64,000 nt of DNA from Streptomyces mirabilis. Lineage in GTDB: Bacteria; Actinomycetota; Actinomycetes; Streptomycetales; Streptomycetaceae. The stretch is taken from NCBI RefSeq assembly GCF_039503195.1, contig NZ_JBCJKP010000001.1:4526001-4590000 (forward strand), given 5' to 3'. The notes beneath the pieces were generated by a model, which saw only the letters and a list, made by a program, of their open reading frames with translations, had not been told where the DNA came from and searched no databases. Positions 46,152 through 54,800 of the stretch are shown here, piece after piece. The translations under genes were made by a program, and so were the position numbers. Every line of letters begins with the position of its first letter. The stretch's first letter is position 1.

Positions 46152-46332
46152 AGGTGCGGCTCCTTGCAGTGTGGAAGCTCGTCTGAAGCTCGTCAGGGAG
46201 GGAACCCGGATGGTGGTCGCGCGGCGGGGTGCCGCTTAGGGACGTGGCATCCGGGAAGAAAACAGAACGGACCGCGCTGTCCGACCGAATCCAAGGATAG
46301 GTGTCCATGCGGACGCGCAGGCTGTTGGGCTC

Positions 46333-46375
46333 TTGCCGCCAGGCTGCGCGCTGCCATACTTACGACGCCGTAAGT
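46333..46375 (+). promoter_or_regulatory. Promoter and TetR-type operator of the desaturase operon
   Basis: A -35-like TTGCCG (46333-46338) and -10-like CATACT (46355-46360) are spaced 16 bases apart. Overlapping and following the -10 is the palindrome ACTTACG-N4-CGTAAGT (46358-46375). A further CGTAA-G-TTACG palindrome extends it to 46379. This is the layout of an autoregulated TetR operon. The remaining 46152-46332 region towards ppc shows no other clear element. Confidence 0.65.
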
Positions 46376-46470
46376 TACGGATGCGTAGGACCTCCCGTCA
46401 GCTGACAGGAGGACTCTGAGATCCCGTGACCGGCCACCTCCCCCGCCCTCGAACCCCACAGGGGATGCTC

Positions 46471-47481
46471 ATGCCCACGAGTTCCGACGTGATCGACGAC
46501 GCCCCGCGGTCGCCCGACGACGCCTCGCTCCCCGCTGCCACGCTGGGTGGCGAGCGGAAGGGGTCACTCGAACAGATCACGCTGCTTCTCTTCATCGCTG
46601 TTCCGTTCGTAGCCCTCGTGGCAGCGGTGCCGCTGGCCTGGGGCCGGGGGGTGAGCTGGCTGGACATCGGCCTGCTGGTCTTCTTCTACTACCTGGGTTG
46701 CCACGGCGTCACGATCGGCTACCACCGCTATTTCACGCACGGCTCCTTCAAGGCGAAGCGCCCGCTGCGGATCGGGCTGGCGATCGCCGGTTCGATGGCG
46801 GTCGAGGGCCCTGTGGTCCGTTGGGTCGCCGACCATCGCAAGCATCACAAGTTCTCCGACGCCGAGGGTGACCCCCACTCGCCGTGGCGCTACGGGGAGA
46901 CGGTGCCGGCTCTGATGAAGGGCCTGTGGTGGGCGCACATCGGCTGGATGTTCGACCAGGAGCGGACCCCTCAGGAGAAGTACGCGCCGGACCTGATCAA
47001 GGACCCGGCGATCCGCGCGATCTCGCGCCAGTTCATCTACTGGACGATGCTGTCCCTCGCTCTCCCCCCGCTGATCGGTGGTCTGGCGACGATGTCCTGG
47101 TGGGGCGCGTTCACCGGCTTCTTCTGGGGCTCGCTCGTCCGGGTGGCGCTGCTGCACCACGTCACCTGGTCGATCAACTCGATCTGTCACGCGGTGGGCA
47201 AGCGGCCCTTCAAGTCGCGGGACCGCTCGGGCAACGTGTGGTGGCTGGCCGTGCTCTCCTGCGGTGAGTCCTGGCACAACCTGCACCACGCCGACCCGAC
47301 CTCGGCGCGGCACGGCGTACAGCGTGGCCAGGTCGACTCCTCGGCGCGGATCATCCGCTGGTGCGAGCAGCTCGGCTGGGCGTACGACGTGCGCTGGCCG
47401 TCACGCTCGCGTATCGATTCGAAGCGCAACACGGAGGGGTCGGCCTCCCGGGGCAAGACGGAAACCGCTGAAGCGGCATGA
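46471..47481 (+). CDS. Acyl-CoA/fatty-acid desaturase (delta-9 type)
   Basis: A 336-residue di-iron membrane enzyme that introduces a cis double bond into fatty acyl chains. The three His boxes are HRYFTH, HRKHH and HNLHH, with membrane segments between (QITLLLFIAVPFVALVAAVP; YWTMLSLALPPLIGGLATMS). The frame opens at GTG 46426, 13 bases after AGGAGG. I prefer ATG 46471 (MPTSSDVIDD), which follows AGGGG by six bases and matches how I recall homologues beginning. The stop overlaps the tetR start (ATGA), so the pair is co-translated under the operator at 46358-46375. Confidence 0.93.
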   Translation: MPTSSDVIDDAPRSPDDASLPAATLGGERKGSLEQITLLLFIAVPFVALVAAVPLAWGRGVSWLDIGLLVFFYYLGCHGVTIGYHRYFTHGSFKAKRPLRIGLAIAGSMAVEGPVVRWVADHRKHHKFSDAEGDPHSPWRYGETVPALMKGLWWAHIGWMFDQERTPQEKYAPDLIKDPAIRAISRQFIYWTMLSLALPPLIGGLATMSWWGAFTGFFWGSLVRVALLHHVTWSINSICHAVGKRPFKSRDRSGNVWWLAVLSCGESWHNLHHADPTSARHGVQRGQVDSSARIIRWCEQLGWAYDVRWPSRSRIDSKRNTEGSASRGKTETAEAA

Positions 47482-48158
47482 TTGACAGCGTGGCGACCGA
47501 CTCCAGCAGCACCCCGAGCAGCAGTGAAAAGCCGCGGCGTGCGCGCCGCACCCGCATGACCGGTGCGGAGCGCCGTCAGCAGCTGCTGGAGATCGGTCGC
47601 ACCCTGTTCGCGGCGAAGGGCTTCGAGGGGACGTCGGTGGAGGAGATCGCGGCGAAGGCCGGCGTCTCCAAACCGGTGGTCTACGAGCACTTCGGCGGCA
47701 AGGAGGGGCTGTACGCGGTGGTGGTGGACCGCGAGATGCGCCGTCTGCTGGACATGGTGACCGGTTCCCTCACCGCCGGTCACCCCCGCGAGCTGTGCGA
47801 GCAGGCCGCGTTCGCCCTCCTGGACTACATCGAGGAGTACACGGACGGCTTCCGGATCCTGGTCCGCGACTCGCCCATTCCCCAGTCGACGGGTTCCTTC
47901 GCCTCGCTGATCTCGGACATCGCCACCCAGGTGGAGGACATCCTGGGCCGTGAGTTCAAGCTGCGCGGCTTCGACCCGAAACTGGCTCCCCTGTACGCCC
48001 AGGCCCTGGTCGGCATGGTCGCTCTGACGGGTCAGTGGTGGCTGGACGTCCGCAAGCCCCGCAAGGCGGAGGTGGCGGCCCATCTGGTGAACCTGGCCTG
48101 GCACGGCCTGGACGGTCTGGAGCCGAAGCCGCGTTTGATCGGGCATCGCAAGTCCTAG
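47478..48158 (+). CDS. TetR-family regulator of the desaturase operon
   Basis: A 226-residue repressor. The N-terminal helix-turn-helix is RQQLLEIGRTLFAAKGFEGT with VEEIAAKAGVSKPVVYEHFG (~30-75), and the rest is a helical ligand domain with ALLDYIEEYTDGFRILVRDS. It overlaps the desaturase gene by four bases, so it most likely senses an acyl-CoA or free fatty acid and represses its own operon through the palindrome upstream. That ligand class is inferred from the partner gene. Its TAG stop shares the CTAG palindrome with the stop of the convergent VOC gene. Confidence 0.93.
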   Translation: MIDSVATDSSSTPSSSEKPRRARRTRMTGAERRQQLLEIGRTLFAAKGFEGTSVEEIAAKAGVSKPVVYEHFGGKEGLYAVVVDREMRRLLDMVTGSLTAGHPRELCEQAAFALLDYIEEYTDGFRILVRDSPIPQSTGSFASLISDIATQVEDILGREFKLRGFDPKLAPLYAQALVGMVALTGQWWLDVRKPRKAEVAAHLVNLAWHGLDGLEPKPRLIGHRKS

Positions 48159-48610
48159 GACCCGGGCTGTTCCATGGATCCGAGCTGCTCCACGGACCCG
48201 AACGGCTCCAGGGACCCGAGCCGCTCCCAGGATCCGAACGGCTCCACGGATCCGAGTGGCTCCAGGAACTCCAGTCGGTTGCCGACGGGGTCCTCGGAGT
48301 AGAAGCGGCGGTGGCCGGGGAGGTTGTCGTCCCAGGTGGCCTCGGCCTCGTGGGCCCGCAGGCGGGCGGCGAACTCCTCGATGCCGGTGACGCGCAGCCC
48401 GGGGTGGGCCTTCTTCGCGGGCCGGAAGTCCTTCTCGATCCCCAGGTGCAGGTGCACGGCCCCCGCCCGGAACCAGCAGCCGCCTCGGGCGGCGAGGACG
48501 GGCGGTTTGGGGATCTCGGTCATGCCGAGCACCTCGACGTAGTACCCGCGCAGGAGGTCCTCCGAGCCGGGCGGGGCCGCGAGCTGGACGTGGTGGACGG
48601 CGGCGAGCAT
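48155..48610 (-). CDS. VOC/glyoxalase-superfamily protein with hexapeptide-repeat tail
   Basis: A 151-residue protein. Residues 1-~115 form a VOC (beta-alpha-beta-beta-beta) fold, starting MLAAVHHVQLAAPPGSEDLL, with CWFRAGAVHLHLGIEKDFRP and ending DPVGNRLEFLEP. The metal ligands (HHVQ, HLHLG, NRLEF) are in place, so it may bind a divalent metal and a small substrate. From ~116 the chain is six hexapeptides of form xE(P/Q/R)xGS, ending MEQPGS at the stop. The tail is encoded by 18-bp tandem repeats and is not part of the fold. The stop codon overlaps that of tetR. The upstream gene tam ends five bases before its start, so the two are co-transcribed. Confidence 0.85.
   Translation of the reverse strand: MLAAVHHVQLAAPPGSEDLLRGYYVEVLGMTEIPKPPVLAARGGCWFRAGAVHLHLGIEKDFRPAKKAHPGLRVTGIEEFAARLRAHEAEATWDDNLPGHRRFYSEDPVGNRLEFLEPLGSVEPFGSWERLGSLEPFGSVEQLGSMEQPGS
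48158..48265. repeat. Six 18-bp tandem repeats
   Basis: Six units of GGAYCCGARYBGCTCCAS-type sequence run from 48158 to 48265 without interruption and encode the hexapeptide tail of the VOC protein on the minus strand. Units differ at a few positions each. Confidence 0.85.
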
Positions 48611-48614
48611 CCGC

Positions 48615-49424
48615 TCACGCTCCCTTGTGCGCCACGGCGAACAGGCGGCGGAAGGGCAGCACCGTGCCGTACGGGGCGGCCGGATAGGCGTCGCGCAGCA
48701 GGTCGCGGTATGCGGTGACGAAGGCGTCGCGGGCCTCCGGGTCGTCGGCGAGGGCCGTCAGCACCGGGCGCAGCCCTGTGCCCTTCACCCAGTCCAGTAC
48801 CGGATCCTCACCGGTCAGGATCTGTTCGTACGTCGTCTGCCAGACGTCCGTCTCGCAGCCGAGGCGGGCCAGTCGGTCCAGGTAGACCAGCGGTTCGTGG
48901 ACGGAGTCCTCGTGTCGCAGGACGTCTTCGAGGCGGTCCTTCCAGCGGGCGGAGGCGGCGAGCTCGCGCATCAGGGCGTGCAGGGGCGCGTCGATGTTGT
49001 CGGGGACCTGGAAGGCGAAGGTGCCGCCGGGCGCCAGTGCGGCGATCCAGTCGCGGAACCGTTCCAGATGCCCGGGCACCCACTGCAGCGCCGCGTTCGA
49101 CACGATCAGGTCGTACGTCTCCGTGGGCGTCCAGGTCGCCGCGTCCGCGTGGGCGAAGTCGAGGCGTCCGCCGCCGGCCGTGGGGCCCGCGTACGGCTGT
49201 GTCCTGGCGAGCATCTCGGGTGAGTTGTCGTACCCGGTGATGCGCGCGGTGGGCCAGCGGTCGGCGAGGAGGACGGTCACGTTGCCGGGGCCGCAGCCGA
49301 GGTCGGCGATGTGGGGCGGGGTGCCGGGGAGGTCGGGGACCCGGGCGAGGAGGTCGATGAACGGGCGGGCGCGGTGGCCGGCGTGGCGCAGGTACTGGGC
49401 GGGGTCCCAGGTGGGAGTGGTCAT
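48615..49424 (-). CDS. tam: Trans-aconitate 2-methyltransferase
   Basis: A 269-residue SAM-dependent enzyme that methylates trans-aconitate, a spontaneous isomer of cis-aconitate that inhibits aconitase, and so protects the TCA cycle. The SAM motif I is IADLGCGPGNVTVLLADRWP (~40-58), and YDNSPEML follows. YDLIVSNAALQWVPGHLERF and the substrate-region FQVPDNIDAPLHALMRELAA are characteristic of Tam. The start ATG 49424 reads MTTPTWDPAQYLRH. The gene is divergent from a MarR-family gene over an 89-base gap with duplicated operator sites, the arrangement described for tam-tamR in Streptomyces coelicolor. Confidence 0.94.
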   Translation of the reverse strand: MTTPTWDPAQYLRHAGHRARPFIDLLARVPDLPGTPPHIADLGCGPGNVTVLLADRWPTARITGYDNSPEMLARTQPYAGPTAGGGRLDFAHADAATWTPTETYDLIVSNAALQWVPGHLERFRDWIAALAPGGTFAFQVPDNIDAPLHALMRELAASARWKDRLEDVLRHEDSVHEPLVYLDRLARLGCETDVWQTTYEQILTGEDPVLDWVKGTGLRPVLTALADDPEARDAFVTAYRDLLRDAYPAAPYGTVLPFRRLFAVAHKGA

Positions 49425-49457
49425 GTCTGCTACTTTCCCCTCACGTATATCTCGACG

Positions 49458-49485
49458 TCAAGAGACTTGATATCAAGAGACTTCA
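49458..49485. promoter_or_regulatory. TamR operator in the tam-tamR gap
   Basis: TCAAGAGACTTGA (49458-49470, arms TCAAG/CTTGA) is followed at a 15-base interval by TCAAGAGACTTCA (49473-49485). A GATATC palindrome lies at the joint, with TCGAC at both outer sides. TamR is known to bind this gap in S. coelicolor, but the exact half-site assignment here is by eye. Confidence 0.65.
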
Positions 49486-49513
49486 TGTCGACACAACCAC
49501 TACACTGATCGTC

Positions 49514-50011
49514 ATGGAGGACGAGGTCGATCGGCTGGTCGCAGCATGGCGCCGGGAGCGCCCTGACCTCGACGTGGAACCGCTCGAGGTACTCAGCCGG
49601 GTGAGCAGGCTCGCCCGGCACCTGGACCGCGCCCGACGGTTGGCGTTCTCCGAGCACAGCCTGGAGCCCTGGGAGTTCGACGTGCTGACCGCACTGCGGC
49701 GCGCGGGCTCCCCGTACCAGCTCTCCCCCGGCCAGCTGCTCACGCAGACGCTCGTCACCTCCGGCACGATGACCAACCGCATCGACCGGCTGACGAAGAA
49801 GGGCCTGGTGGAGCGCCTCCCGGACCCGAGCGACCGCCGGGGCGTACTCGTGCGCCTCACGGACGAGGGACGCGACCGCGCCGACCAGGCGCTCGCCGGA
49901 CTCCTCGACCAGGAGCGCGCGATCCTGGCCGAACTCAGCAGGGCGCAGCGCGGTGAGCTCGCGTCCCTGCTACGCCAGCTGACCGCCCCGTTCGACAACA
50001 TCCCCGGTTAG
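49514..50011 (+). CDS. tamR: MarR-family regulator TamR
   Basis: A 165-residue winged-helix dimer. The DNA-binding domain is at ~60-130 (EFDVLTALRRAGSPYQLSPG, LTQTLVTSGTMTNRIDRLTK, the wing DPSDRRGVLVRLTDEGRD), with dimerisation helices at each end. It is divergent from tam. The S. coelicolor orthologue represses both genes and is released by trans-aconitate, citrate and related ligands. Identification rests on this conserved pairing with tam. The last 42 bases overlap the end of the convergent response-regulator gene. Confidence 0.9.
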   Translation: MEDEVDRLVAAWRRERPDLDVEPLEVLSRVSRLARHLDRARRLAFSEHSLEPWEFDVLTALRRAGSPYQLSPGQLLTQTLVTSGTMTNRIDRLTKKGLVERLPDPSDRRGVLVRLTDEGRDRADQALAGLLDQERAILAELSRAQRGELASLLRQLTAPFDNIPG

Positions 50012-50737
50012 GTCGACGGGCCCGACCCCGGCCCGGCGGGCGAGGGCGACCGCGGCGAGCGTCGAGTGGACGCCCAACTTCCCCAGCACGTTCTGCATAT
50101 GGGTCCGGACGGTGTGCGGGGAGAGGAACAACCTCTCCGCGACGGCCTTGCGCCCCAGCCCCGCGACCATGCACCGCAGCACTTCCCGCTCCCGCGGCGT
50201 GAGCGACTCGACCAGCCGCTCGCTCTCGGTGCGGTGCTTGCGCGCGGCGGTCAACTCCCGCAGGACGCCGGTGAGCAGGGCGGGCGGCAGATGTGTCTCG
50301 TCGCGCAGCACACCCCGTATGACGGTGAGCAGCCGCGACAGGGAACAGTCCTTGGCGACCCACCCCGAGGCGCCGGCCTGCAGTGCGAGGGCGGCGCGGC
50401 GCGGATCGTCCTTCTCGGCGAGGACGACGATGCGCACGCTCGGCTGCCCCGAACGGACGCCCGCGACCAGCGAGATGCCGTCGACGAGCCCGTCCTCGTT
50501 GCCCTCCTGGACCGGTACGGCAGGACGGGCGCCGGGCAGATTGCCGCCCAGGTCGGCGTCGACGAGGAGCACGTCGAATCTGCGGCCCTCCGCGGACGCC
50601 CGCTCCAGGCAGCGCAGCGCGGCCGGGCCGCTGCCCGCGGCGGACACGTCGACGTCGGGCTCGGCGGCCAGGGCGGCGGCGAGCGACTCGGCGAAGATGC
50701 GGTGGTCGTCGACGACCAGGACACGGATGCGAACCAC
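49970..50737 (-). CDS. LuxR/NarL-type response regulator with a loop insertion
   Basis: A 255-residue regulator. The receiver domain has VVDDHR at the N-terminus, the phospho-acceptor Asp in VLLVDADLGGN and the conserved Lys in GWVAKDC. A ~25-residue insertion (PGARPAVPVQEGNEDGLVDG) follows the Asp, in the beta3-alpha3 loop. The LuxR DNA-binding domain is at ~185-240 (SLTPREREVLRCMVAGLGRK, VAERLFLSPHTVRTHMQNVL). The frame is open to 50836, but GTG 50737 begins the receiver fold. No kinase gene is adjacent. It overlaps the end of tamR by 42 bases, tail to tail. Confidence 0.9.
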   Translation of the reverse strand: MVRIRVLVVDDHRIFAESLAAALAAEPDVDVSAAGSGPAALRCLERASAEGRRFDVLLVDADLGGNLPGARPAVPVQEGNEDGLVDGISLVAGVRSGQPSVRIVVLAEKDDPRRAALALQAGASGWVAKDCSLSRLLTVIRGVLRDETHLPPALLTGVLRELTAARKHRTESERLVESLTPREREVLRCMVAGLGRKAVAERLFLSPHTVRTHMQNVLGKLGVHSTLAAVALARRAGVGPVDLTGDVVERGGQLA

Positions 50738-51005
50738 TGATACCCCCACTGGTCGGGGGACGGACCGGCGCAGGTACGACACCCGAAGTGATCCCGAGCC
50801 CGCTCGAACTCGGAAAACGGGGTGCCGCAGCCGCACGGCCGCCGCCGTGCTGGAACTGCTACCCCCACTTCGGGCGTCGTACCCGACTGTCTCGCCCCCT
50901 GATCAGCACCGGCCCCCACCGGCGCTGTTCACAGGGTACGACCGGGGGCGGGCAGCGGAAGGCAATTTGCAGAACTGATTGGCCGACGCGTTTATGGTGA
51001 GCCGT

Positions 51006-51449
51006 ATGTTTCGTATGGAGACAGGAGACGACAAAGACCGGCGTGATCTGCTCCGCCGGCGACTGCGCGACACGAACACACAGGCGTCCCCGATCCTCCG
51101 CGCTCTGCGCGGCACCCCCGCCGAACGGGAACTTCCGCTCCACGTCTGGGCCTTGGCCGCCGACGGGGCGCTCGCGGGCGGGCTCGTCGGACACACCTGG
51201 ACGACATGGCTGCACGTGACATACCTCTGGGTGGACACGCCCCACCGCGGCGCGGGCCTCGGCGGCCGGCTCCTCGCCGAGGCCGAGCGCCTCGCCCACG
51301 AGGAGCGCGGCTGCCGCGACTCCCGCCTGGAAACCTGGGACTTCCAGGCTCCCGATTTCTACAAGAAACACGGCTACGAGGTCGTATGCGTGATCCCCGA
51401 CTATCCCCCGGGAATCACGGAATACACCCTGACCAAGCCGTTGTCCTGA
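51006..51449 (+). CDS. GNAT-family N-acetyltransferase
   Basis: A 147-residue protein. LPLHVWALAADGALAGGLVG, HVTYLWVDTPHRGAGLGGRL (acetyl-CoA loop HRGAGLG near 80) and LAEAERLAHEERGCRDSRLE are typical GNAT motifs, and YKKHGYEVVCVIPDYPPG completes the fold. It resembles the stand-alone acetyltransferases with an N-terminal RRRLRDTN helix. Several Met codons cluster at the start (50979, 50994, 51006, 51015). I chose 51006 for length, without ribosome-site support. The substrate is unknown. Confidence 0.85.
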   Translation: MFRMETGDDKDRRDLLRRRLRDTNTQASPILRALRGTPAERELPLHVWALAADGALAGGLVGHTWTTWLHVTYLWVDTPHRGAGLGGRLLAEAERLAHEERGCRDSRLETWDFQAPDFYKKHGYEVVCVIPDYPPGITEYTLTKPLS

Positions 51450-51489
51450 CCATGACTCCCCCGCCTGCGAACACCGGTCACCCCGAAGC

Positions 51490-51537
51490 TTTCAGGGGCG
51501 CGGGGAACTGCGCGCCCAGCCCCCACGGTCCGCAGAC
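51490..51537. repeat. Streptomyces intergenic GC-rich repeat, copy D
   Basis: The copy has TTTCAGGGGCGCGGGGAACT, then GCGCGCCCAGCCCCCACGG and TCCGCAG. It is the shortest copy and lies between the convergent GNAT and galK genes. Confidence 0.75.
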
Positions 51538-51555
51538 AAAGAACGCACCCGAGCG

Positions 51556-52698
51556 TCAGCTCAAGCGCCGGGCCCCCGCGGAAGGCACCGCCGGAAAGAC
51601 CCGAGGAGCCGTGTGGCCGGCGTTGCCGAACGCCTCGGTCACCGCCTTCGTCACCGTGTCCACATCCGCCGACTCCACCAGCACGATCGCCGAGCCACCG
51701 AAGCCGCCCCCGGTCATCCGCGCACCCAGCGCCCCCGCGGCGTTGGCCGTGGCGACCACCAGGTCCAGTTCCTCGCAGGAGATCCGCAGGTCGTCCCGGA
51801 GCGAGGCGTGCCCCTCCGTGAGGACCGGACCGATGGCCCGGACATCCCCGGCGTCCAGCAGCGCGATGACCCGTTCCACTCGGTGATCGTCGGAGACGAC
51901 ATGGCGGACGTATCGGCGTACCCGCTCGTCCGACAGGCGCGCGAGCGCCGCGTCGAGCTCCGCGTACGCGACATCCCGCAGATGCGAGACCCCGAGCTGC
52001 CGCGCGCCCTCCTCGCACCCTTCGCGCCGCTCGGCGTACGCCCCGTCGCCCAGCGCGTGCTTCACCCGCGTGTCGACGACCAGCAGCTCCAGCCCCTGGG
52101 AGGCCAGATCGAAGGGGACCTGCCGGATGGACAGATCGCGGCAGTCGAGGTGCAGGGCGTGCCCCTCGGTGCAGCACGCGGACGCCGTCTGGTCCATGAT
52201 CCCGCAGGGCACGCCGACGAAGTCGTTCTCGGCGCGCTGGGCGAGCCGGGCCAGTTCGGGCCCGGTGAGGCCGAGTTCGTACAGGTCGTTCAGAGCGAGT
52301 GCGGTCACGACCTCCAGAGCGGCGGAGGAGGACAGGCCCGCCCCTGTCGGCACGGTCGAGGCGAGGTGCACGTCCGCGCCCGTCACCGCGTGCCCCGCCT
52401 CGCGCAGCGCCCACACCACGCCCGCCGGGTAGGCGGCCCAGCTGGCGTTGGTCAGCGGCGCCAGCTCGTCGACATGCAGTTCGACGACCGGGCCCTCGAT
52501 GTCGGCGGAGTGCAGCCGCAGCACCCCGTCCGTGCGCCGCGACACCGCCGCCACCGCTGTGTGCGGCAGGGCGAGCGGCATCACGAACCCCTCGTTGAAG
52601 TCCGTGTACTCGCCGATCAGGTTGACCCGCCCCGGCGCCGCCCAGACGCCTTCCGGTGCGGCCCCGTACAGCTCCTCGAACCCCTCGCGAACGCCCAC
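51556..52698 (-). CDS. galK: Galactokinase
   Basis: A 380-residue GHMP kinase that phosphorylates galactose at C1 with ATP. PGRVNLIGEYTDFNEGFVMP (~25-45) is the galactokinase signature. PTGAGLSSSAALEVVTALAL is the ATP-binding motif 2, and GARMTGGGFGGSAIVLV the C-terminal motif 3. GTG 52698 is chosen as the start because it lies eight bases beyond the galE stop. The frame upstream of it is galE sequence out of phase. It is the last gene of galT-galE-galK. Confidence 0.96.
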   Translation of the reverse strand: MGVREGFEELYGAAPEGVWAAPGRVNLIGEYTDFNEGFVMPLALPHTAVAAVSRRTDGVLRLHSADIEGPVVELHVDELAPLTNASWAAYPAGVVWALREAGHAVTGADVHLASTVPTGAGLSSSAALEVVTALALNDLYELGLTGPELARLAQRAENDFVGVPCGIMDQTASACCTEGHALHLDCRDLSIRQVPFDLASQGLELLVVDTRVKHALGDGAYAERREGCEEGARQLGVSHLRDVAYAELDAALARLSDERVRRYVRHVVSDDHRVERVIALLDAGDVRAIGPVLTEGHASLRDDLRISCEELDLVVATANAAGALGARMTGGGFGGSAIVLVESADVDTVTKAVTEAFGNAGHTAPRVFPAVPSAGARRLS

Positions 52699-52706
52699 CG
52701 AATTAC

Positions 52707-53669
52707 CTACCGCTCCTTGTTCTGAGCGAACGCCCACGCGTCCGCGACGATCCCCGCGAGATCCGCGCGGGACGGGTTCCAGCCGAGCCGCTCGCGCGCG
52801 GTCGCCGCCGAGGCGACGAGCACGGCCGGGTCCCCGCCCCGGCGCGGGGCCATGACCTCGGGGATCGGGTGCCCCGTGACCTGGCGGACGGTCTCGATGA
52901 CCTCGCGGACGGAGAAACCGTTGCCGTTGCCGAGATTGCAGATGAGGTGCTCACCGGCGGTGGCCGCCTCGACCGCCAGCAGGTGCGCCTCCGCCAGGTC
53001 CGCCACGTGGATGTAGTCGCGGACGCAGGTGCCGTCCGGCGTTGGGTAGTCGTCGCCGAAGACGGAGATCGCCTCCCGCCGCCCCTGCGCGACCTGGAGG
53101 ACGAGCGGGATGAGGTGCGACTCGGGGTCGTGGCGCTCGCCCTGCGCCCCGTAGGCGCCGGCCACGTTGAAGTAGCGCAGCGACACCGCGCCCAGTCCGT
53201 GGGCCGCCGCCTCGCCGGTGATCATGTGGTCGACGGCGAGCTTGGAGGCGCCGTAGGGGCTGGTGGGCCTCGTCGGCGCGGACTCGACGATCGGGGTCCG
53301 CTCCGGCTCGCCGTACGTGGCGGCCGTGGAGGAGAAGACCAGCTTGCGCACGCCCGCCTCGCGCATCGCCGCGAGCAGTGCCATGGTGCCGCCGACGTTG
53401 TTGTCCCAGTACTTCTCGGGCTTCACGACGGACTCGCCGACCTGCGAGAACGCGGCGAAGTGCAGCACGGCGTCGTACGAGGAGTCCAGCCACTTACCGG
53501 CGTCGCGGATGTCGCCCTCGATGAAGGCAGCCCCCGCCGGGACGGCCTCGCGGAAGCCCGTCGACAGGTTGTCGAGGACCGTCACCTCGTGACCGGCCTC
53601 GATCAGATGCTGCGCGACCACGCTGCCGACATAGCCCGCGCCACCCGTGACCAGGTACTTCCCACTCAT
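52707..53669 (-). CDS. galE: UDP-glucose 4-epimerase
   Basis: A 320-residue NAD-dependent short-chain dehydrogenase-type enzyme that interconverts UDP-galactose and UDP-glucose. The Rossmann motif is [20 protein letters not shown]. The catalytic residues are in [14 protein letters not shown] and [13 protein letters not shown] (YxxxK). The substrate region [20 protein letters not shown] and [20 protein letters not shown] are conserved. The length is slightly short but normal for actinobacterial GalE. The ATG overlaps the galT stop by four bases, so it is translationally coupled. Confidence 0.96.
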   Translation of the reverse strand: MSGKYLVTGGAGYVGSVVAQHLIEAGHEVTVLDNLSTGFREAVPAGAAFIEGDIRDAGKWLDSSYDAVLHFAAFSQVGESVVKPEKYWDNNVGGTMALLAAMREAGVRKLVFSSTAATYGEPERTPIVESAPTRPTSPYGASKLAVDHMITGEAAAHGLGAVSLRYFNVAGAYGAQGERHDPESHLIPLVLQVAQGRREAISVFGDDYPTPDGTCVRDYIHVADLAEAHLLAVEAATAGEHLICNLGNGNGFSVREVIETVRQVTGHPIPEVMAPRRGGDPAVLVASAATARERLGWNPSRADLAGIVADAWAFAQNKER

Positions 53670-54730
53670 GAACTCGCTACCTCTCGCAATCGCTGGGCCG
53701 CGGCTTCCGGCGGCACGTCGTTGATGAACACGCTCATGCCGGACTCGGAACCCGCGAGGAACTTCAGCTTGCCGGAAGTGCGGCGAATGGTGAAAAGCTC
53801 GAGGTGAAGCGCGAAGTCGTCCCTGTTCACACCCTCGAACTCCGCCAGCGCGCCGAACGGCGCCTGGTGCCAGGCGGCGATGTACGGCGTCGGAGGCTCC
53901 CCTTCACCGAAGATCCGGTCGAAGCGCCTCAAGAGTTCCAGATAGACCTGGGGGAACTCTGTGCGCGCCTCTTCGTCGAGCCCGAGCAGGTCGGGCACGC
54001 GCCGCTTGGGGTAGAGGTGGACCTCGTAGGGCCAGTGCGCGGCGTACGGCACGAAGGCGACCCATCGCTCGGTCTCCAGGACGATCCGGTCGCCCTCGGC
54101 GAGTTCGCGTGCGACGACGTCGTCGAAGAGGTTCTGGCCGCCGGTGGCCTCCTTGTGCGCGGCCAGCGAGCGCAGCATCAGGGCCGTACGCGGGGTGGTG
54201 AACGGGTAGCCGTAGATCTGCCCGTGCGGATGGCCGAGGGTGACGCCGATCTCCTCGCCGCGGTTCTCGAAGCAGAAGACCTGTTCGACGGAGGAGAGGT
54301 GGGACAGCTCCGCCGTGCGGTCCGTCCACGCCTCCAGGACGAGCCCCGCCTGCTCCTCGGTGAGGTCGGCGAAGGACGAGTCGTGGTCGGAGGTGAAGCA
54401 GACGACCTCGCAGCGCCCGGAGTCGCCGGCGAGCGAGGGGAAACGATTCTCGAAGACGACGACGTCGTACGAGGAGTCCGGGACCTCGCTCAGCCGGTCG
54501 CCCTGCGAGGGGCACAGGGGGCACTCGTTCGCCGGGGGGTGGTAGGTGCGCCCCTGGCGGTGCGAGGCGATCGCGACCGAGTCGCCGAGCAGCGGGTCTC
54601 GGCGCACCTGGGAGCTGGTGACGGTGGGCTCCAGCGGGCGGCGGTCCACCGCGTCGCGCACCGTGTCGTCGCGTGAGTCGTAGTAGATCAGCTCACGACC
54701 GTCGGCGAGCCGGGTCGAGGTCTTCTTCAC
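53666..54730 (-). CDS. galT: Galactose-1-phosphate uridylyltransferase
   Basis: A 354-residue HIT-superfamily enzyme that exchanges UMP between UDP-glucose and galactose-1-phosphate. The Zn site is in [13 protein letters not shown], the nucleotide region in [10 protein letters not shown], and the active-site motif is [13 protein letters not shown] with the His-Pro-His nucleophile near 165. [20 protein letters not shown] and WHQAPFG complete the fold. GTG 54730 has GAGGAG eight bases upstream. The frame is open a further ten codons. It is the first gene of the gal operon, whose leader is unusually A/C-rich on the plus strand. Confidence 0.96.
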   Translation of the reverse strand: MKKTSTRLADGRELIYYDSRDDTVRDAVDRRPLEPTVTSSQVRRDPLLGDSVAIASHRQGRTYHPPANECPLCPSQGDRLSEVPDSSYDVVVFENRFPSLAGDSGRCEVVCFTSDHDSSFADLTEEQAGLVLEAWTDRTAELSHLSSVEQVFCFENRGEEIGVTLGHPHGQIYGYPFTTPRTALMLRSLAAHKEATGGQNLFDDVVARELAEGDRIVLETERWVAFVPYAAHWPYEVHLYPKRRVPDLLGLDEEARTEFPQVYLELLRRFDRIFGEGEPPTPYIAAWHQAPFGALAEFEGVNRDDFALHLELFTIRRTSGKLKFLAGSESGMSVFINDVPPEAAAQRLREVASS

Positions 54731-54746
54731 CGCTGGACTCCTCATC

Positions 54747-54800
54747 CACACCACACCCAACCATCAAACATAACCGAACACAACAAACCACAAAGCAACA
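54747..54800 (-). promoter_or_regulatory. gal operon leader with repeated AAC hexamers
   Basis: Between galT and the symporter, the plus strand reads a run of AAC-containing units (CCAACCATCAAACATAACCG followed by AACACAACAAACCACAAAGC), strongly biased to A and C in an otherwise G/C genome. Repeated short direct units are the kind of operator reported for Streptomyces gal promoters. A minus-strand TTGACG at about 54806-54811 could be a -35 element. Confidence 0.45.
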
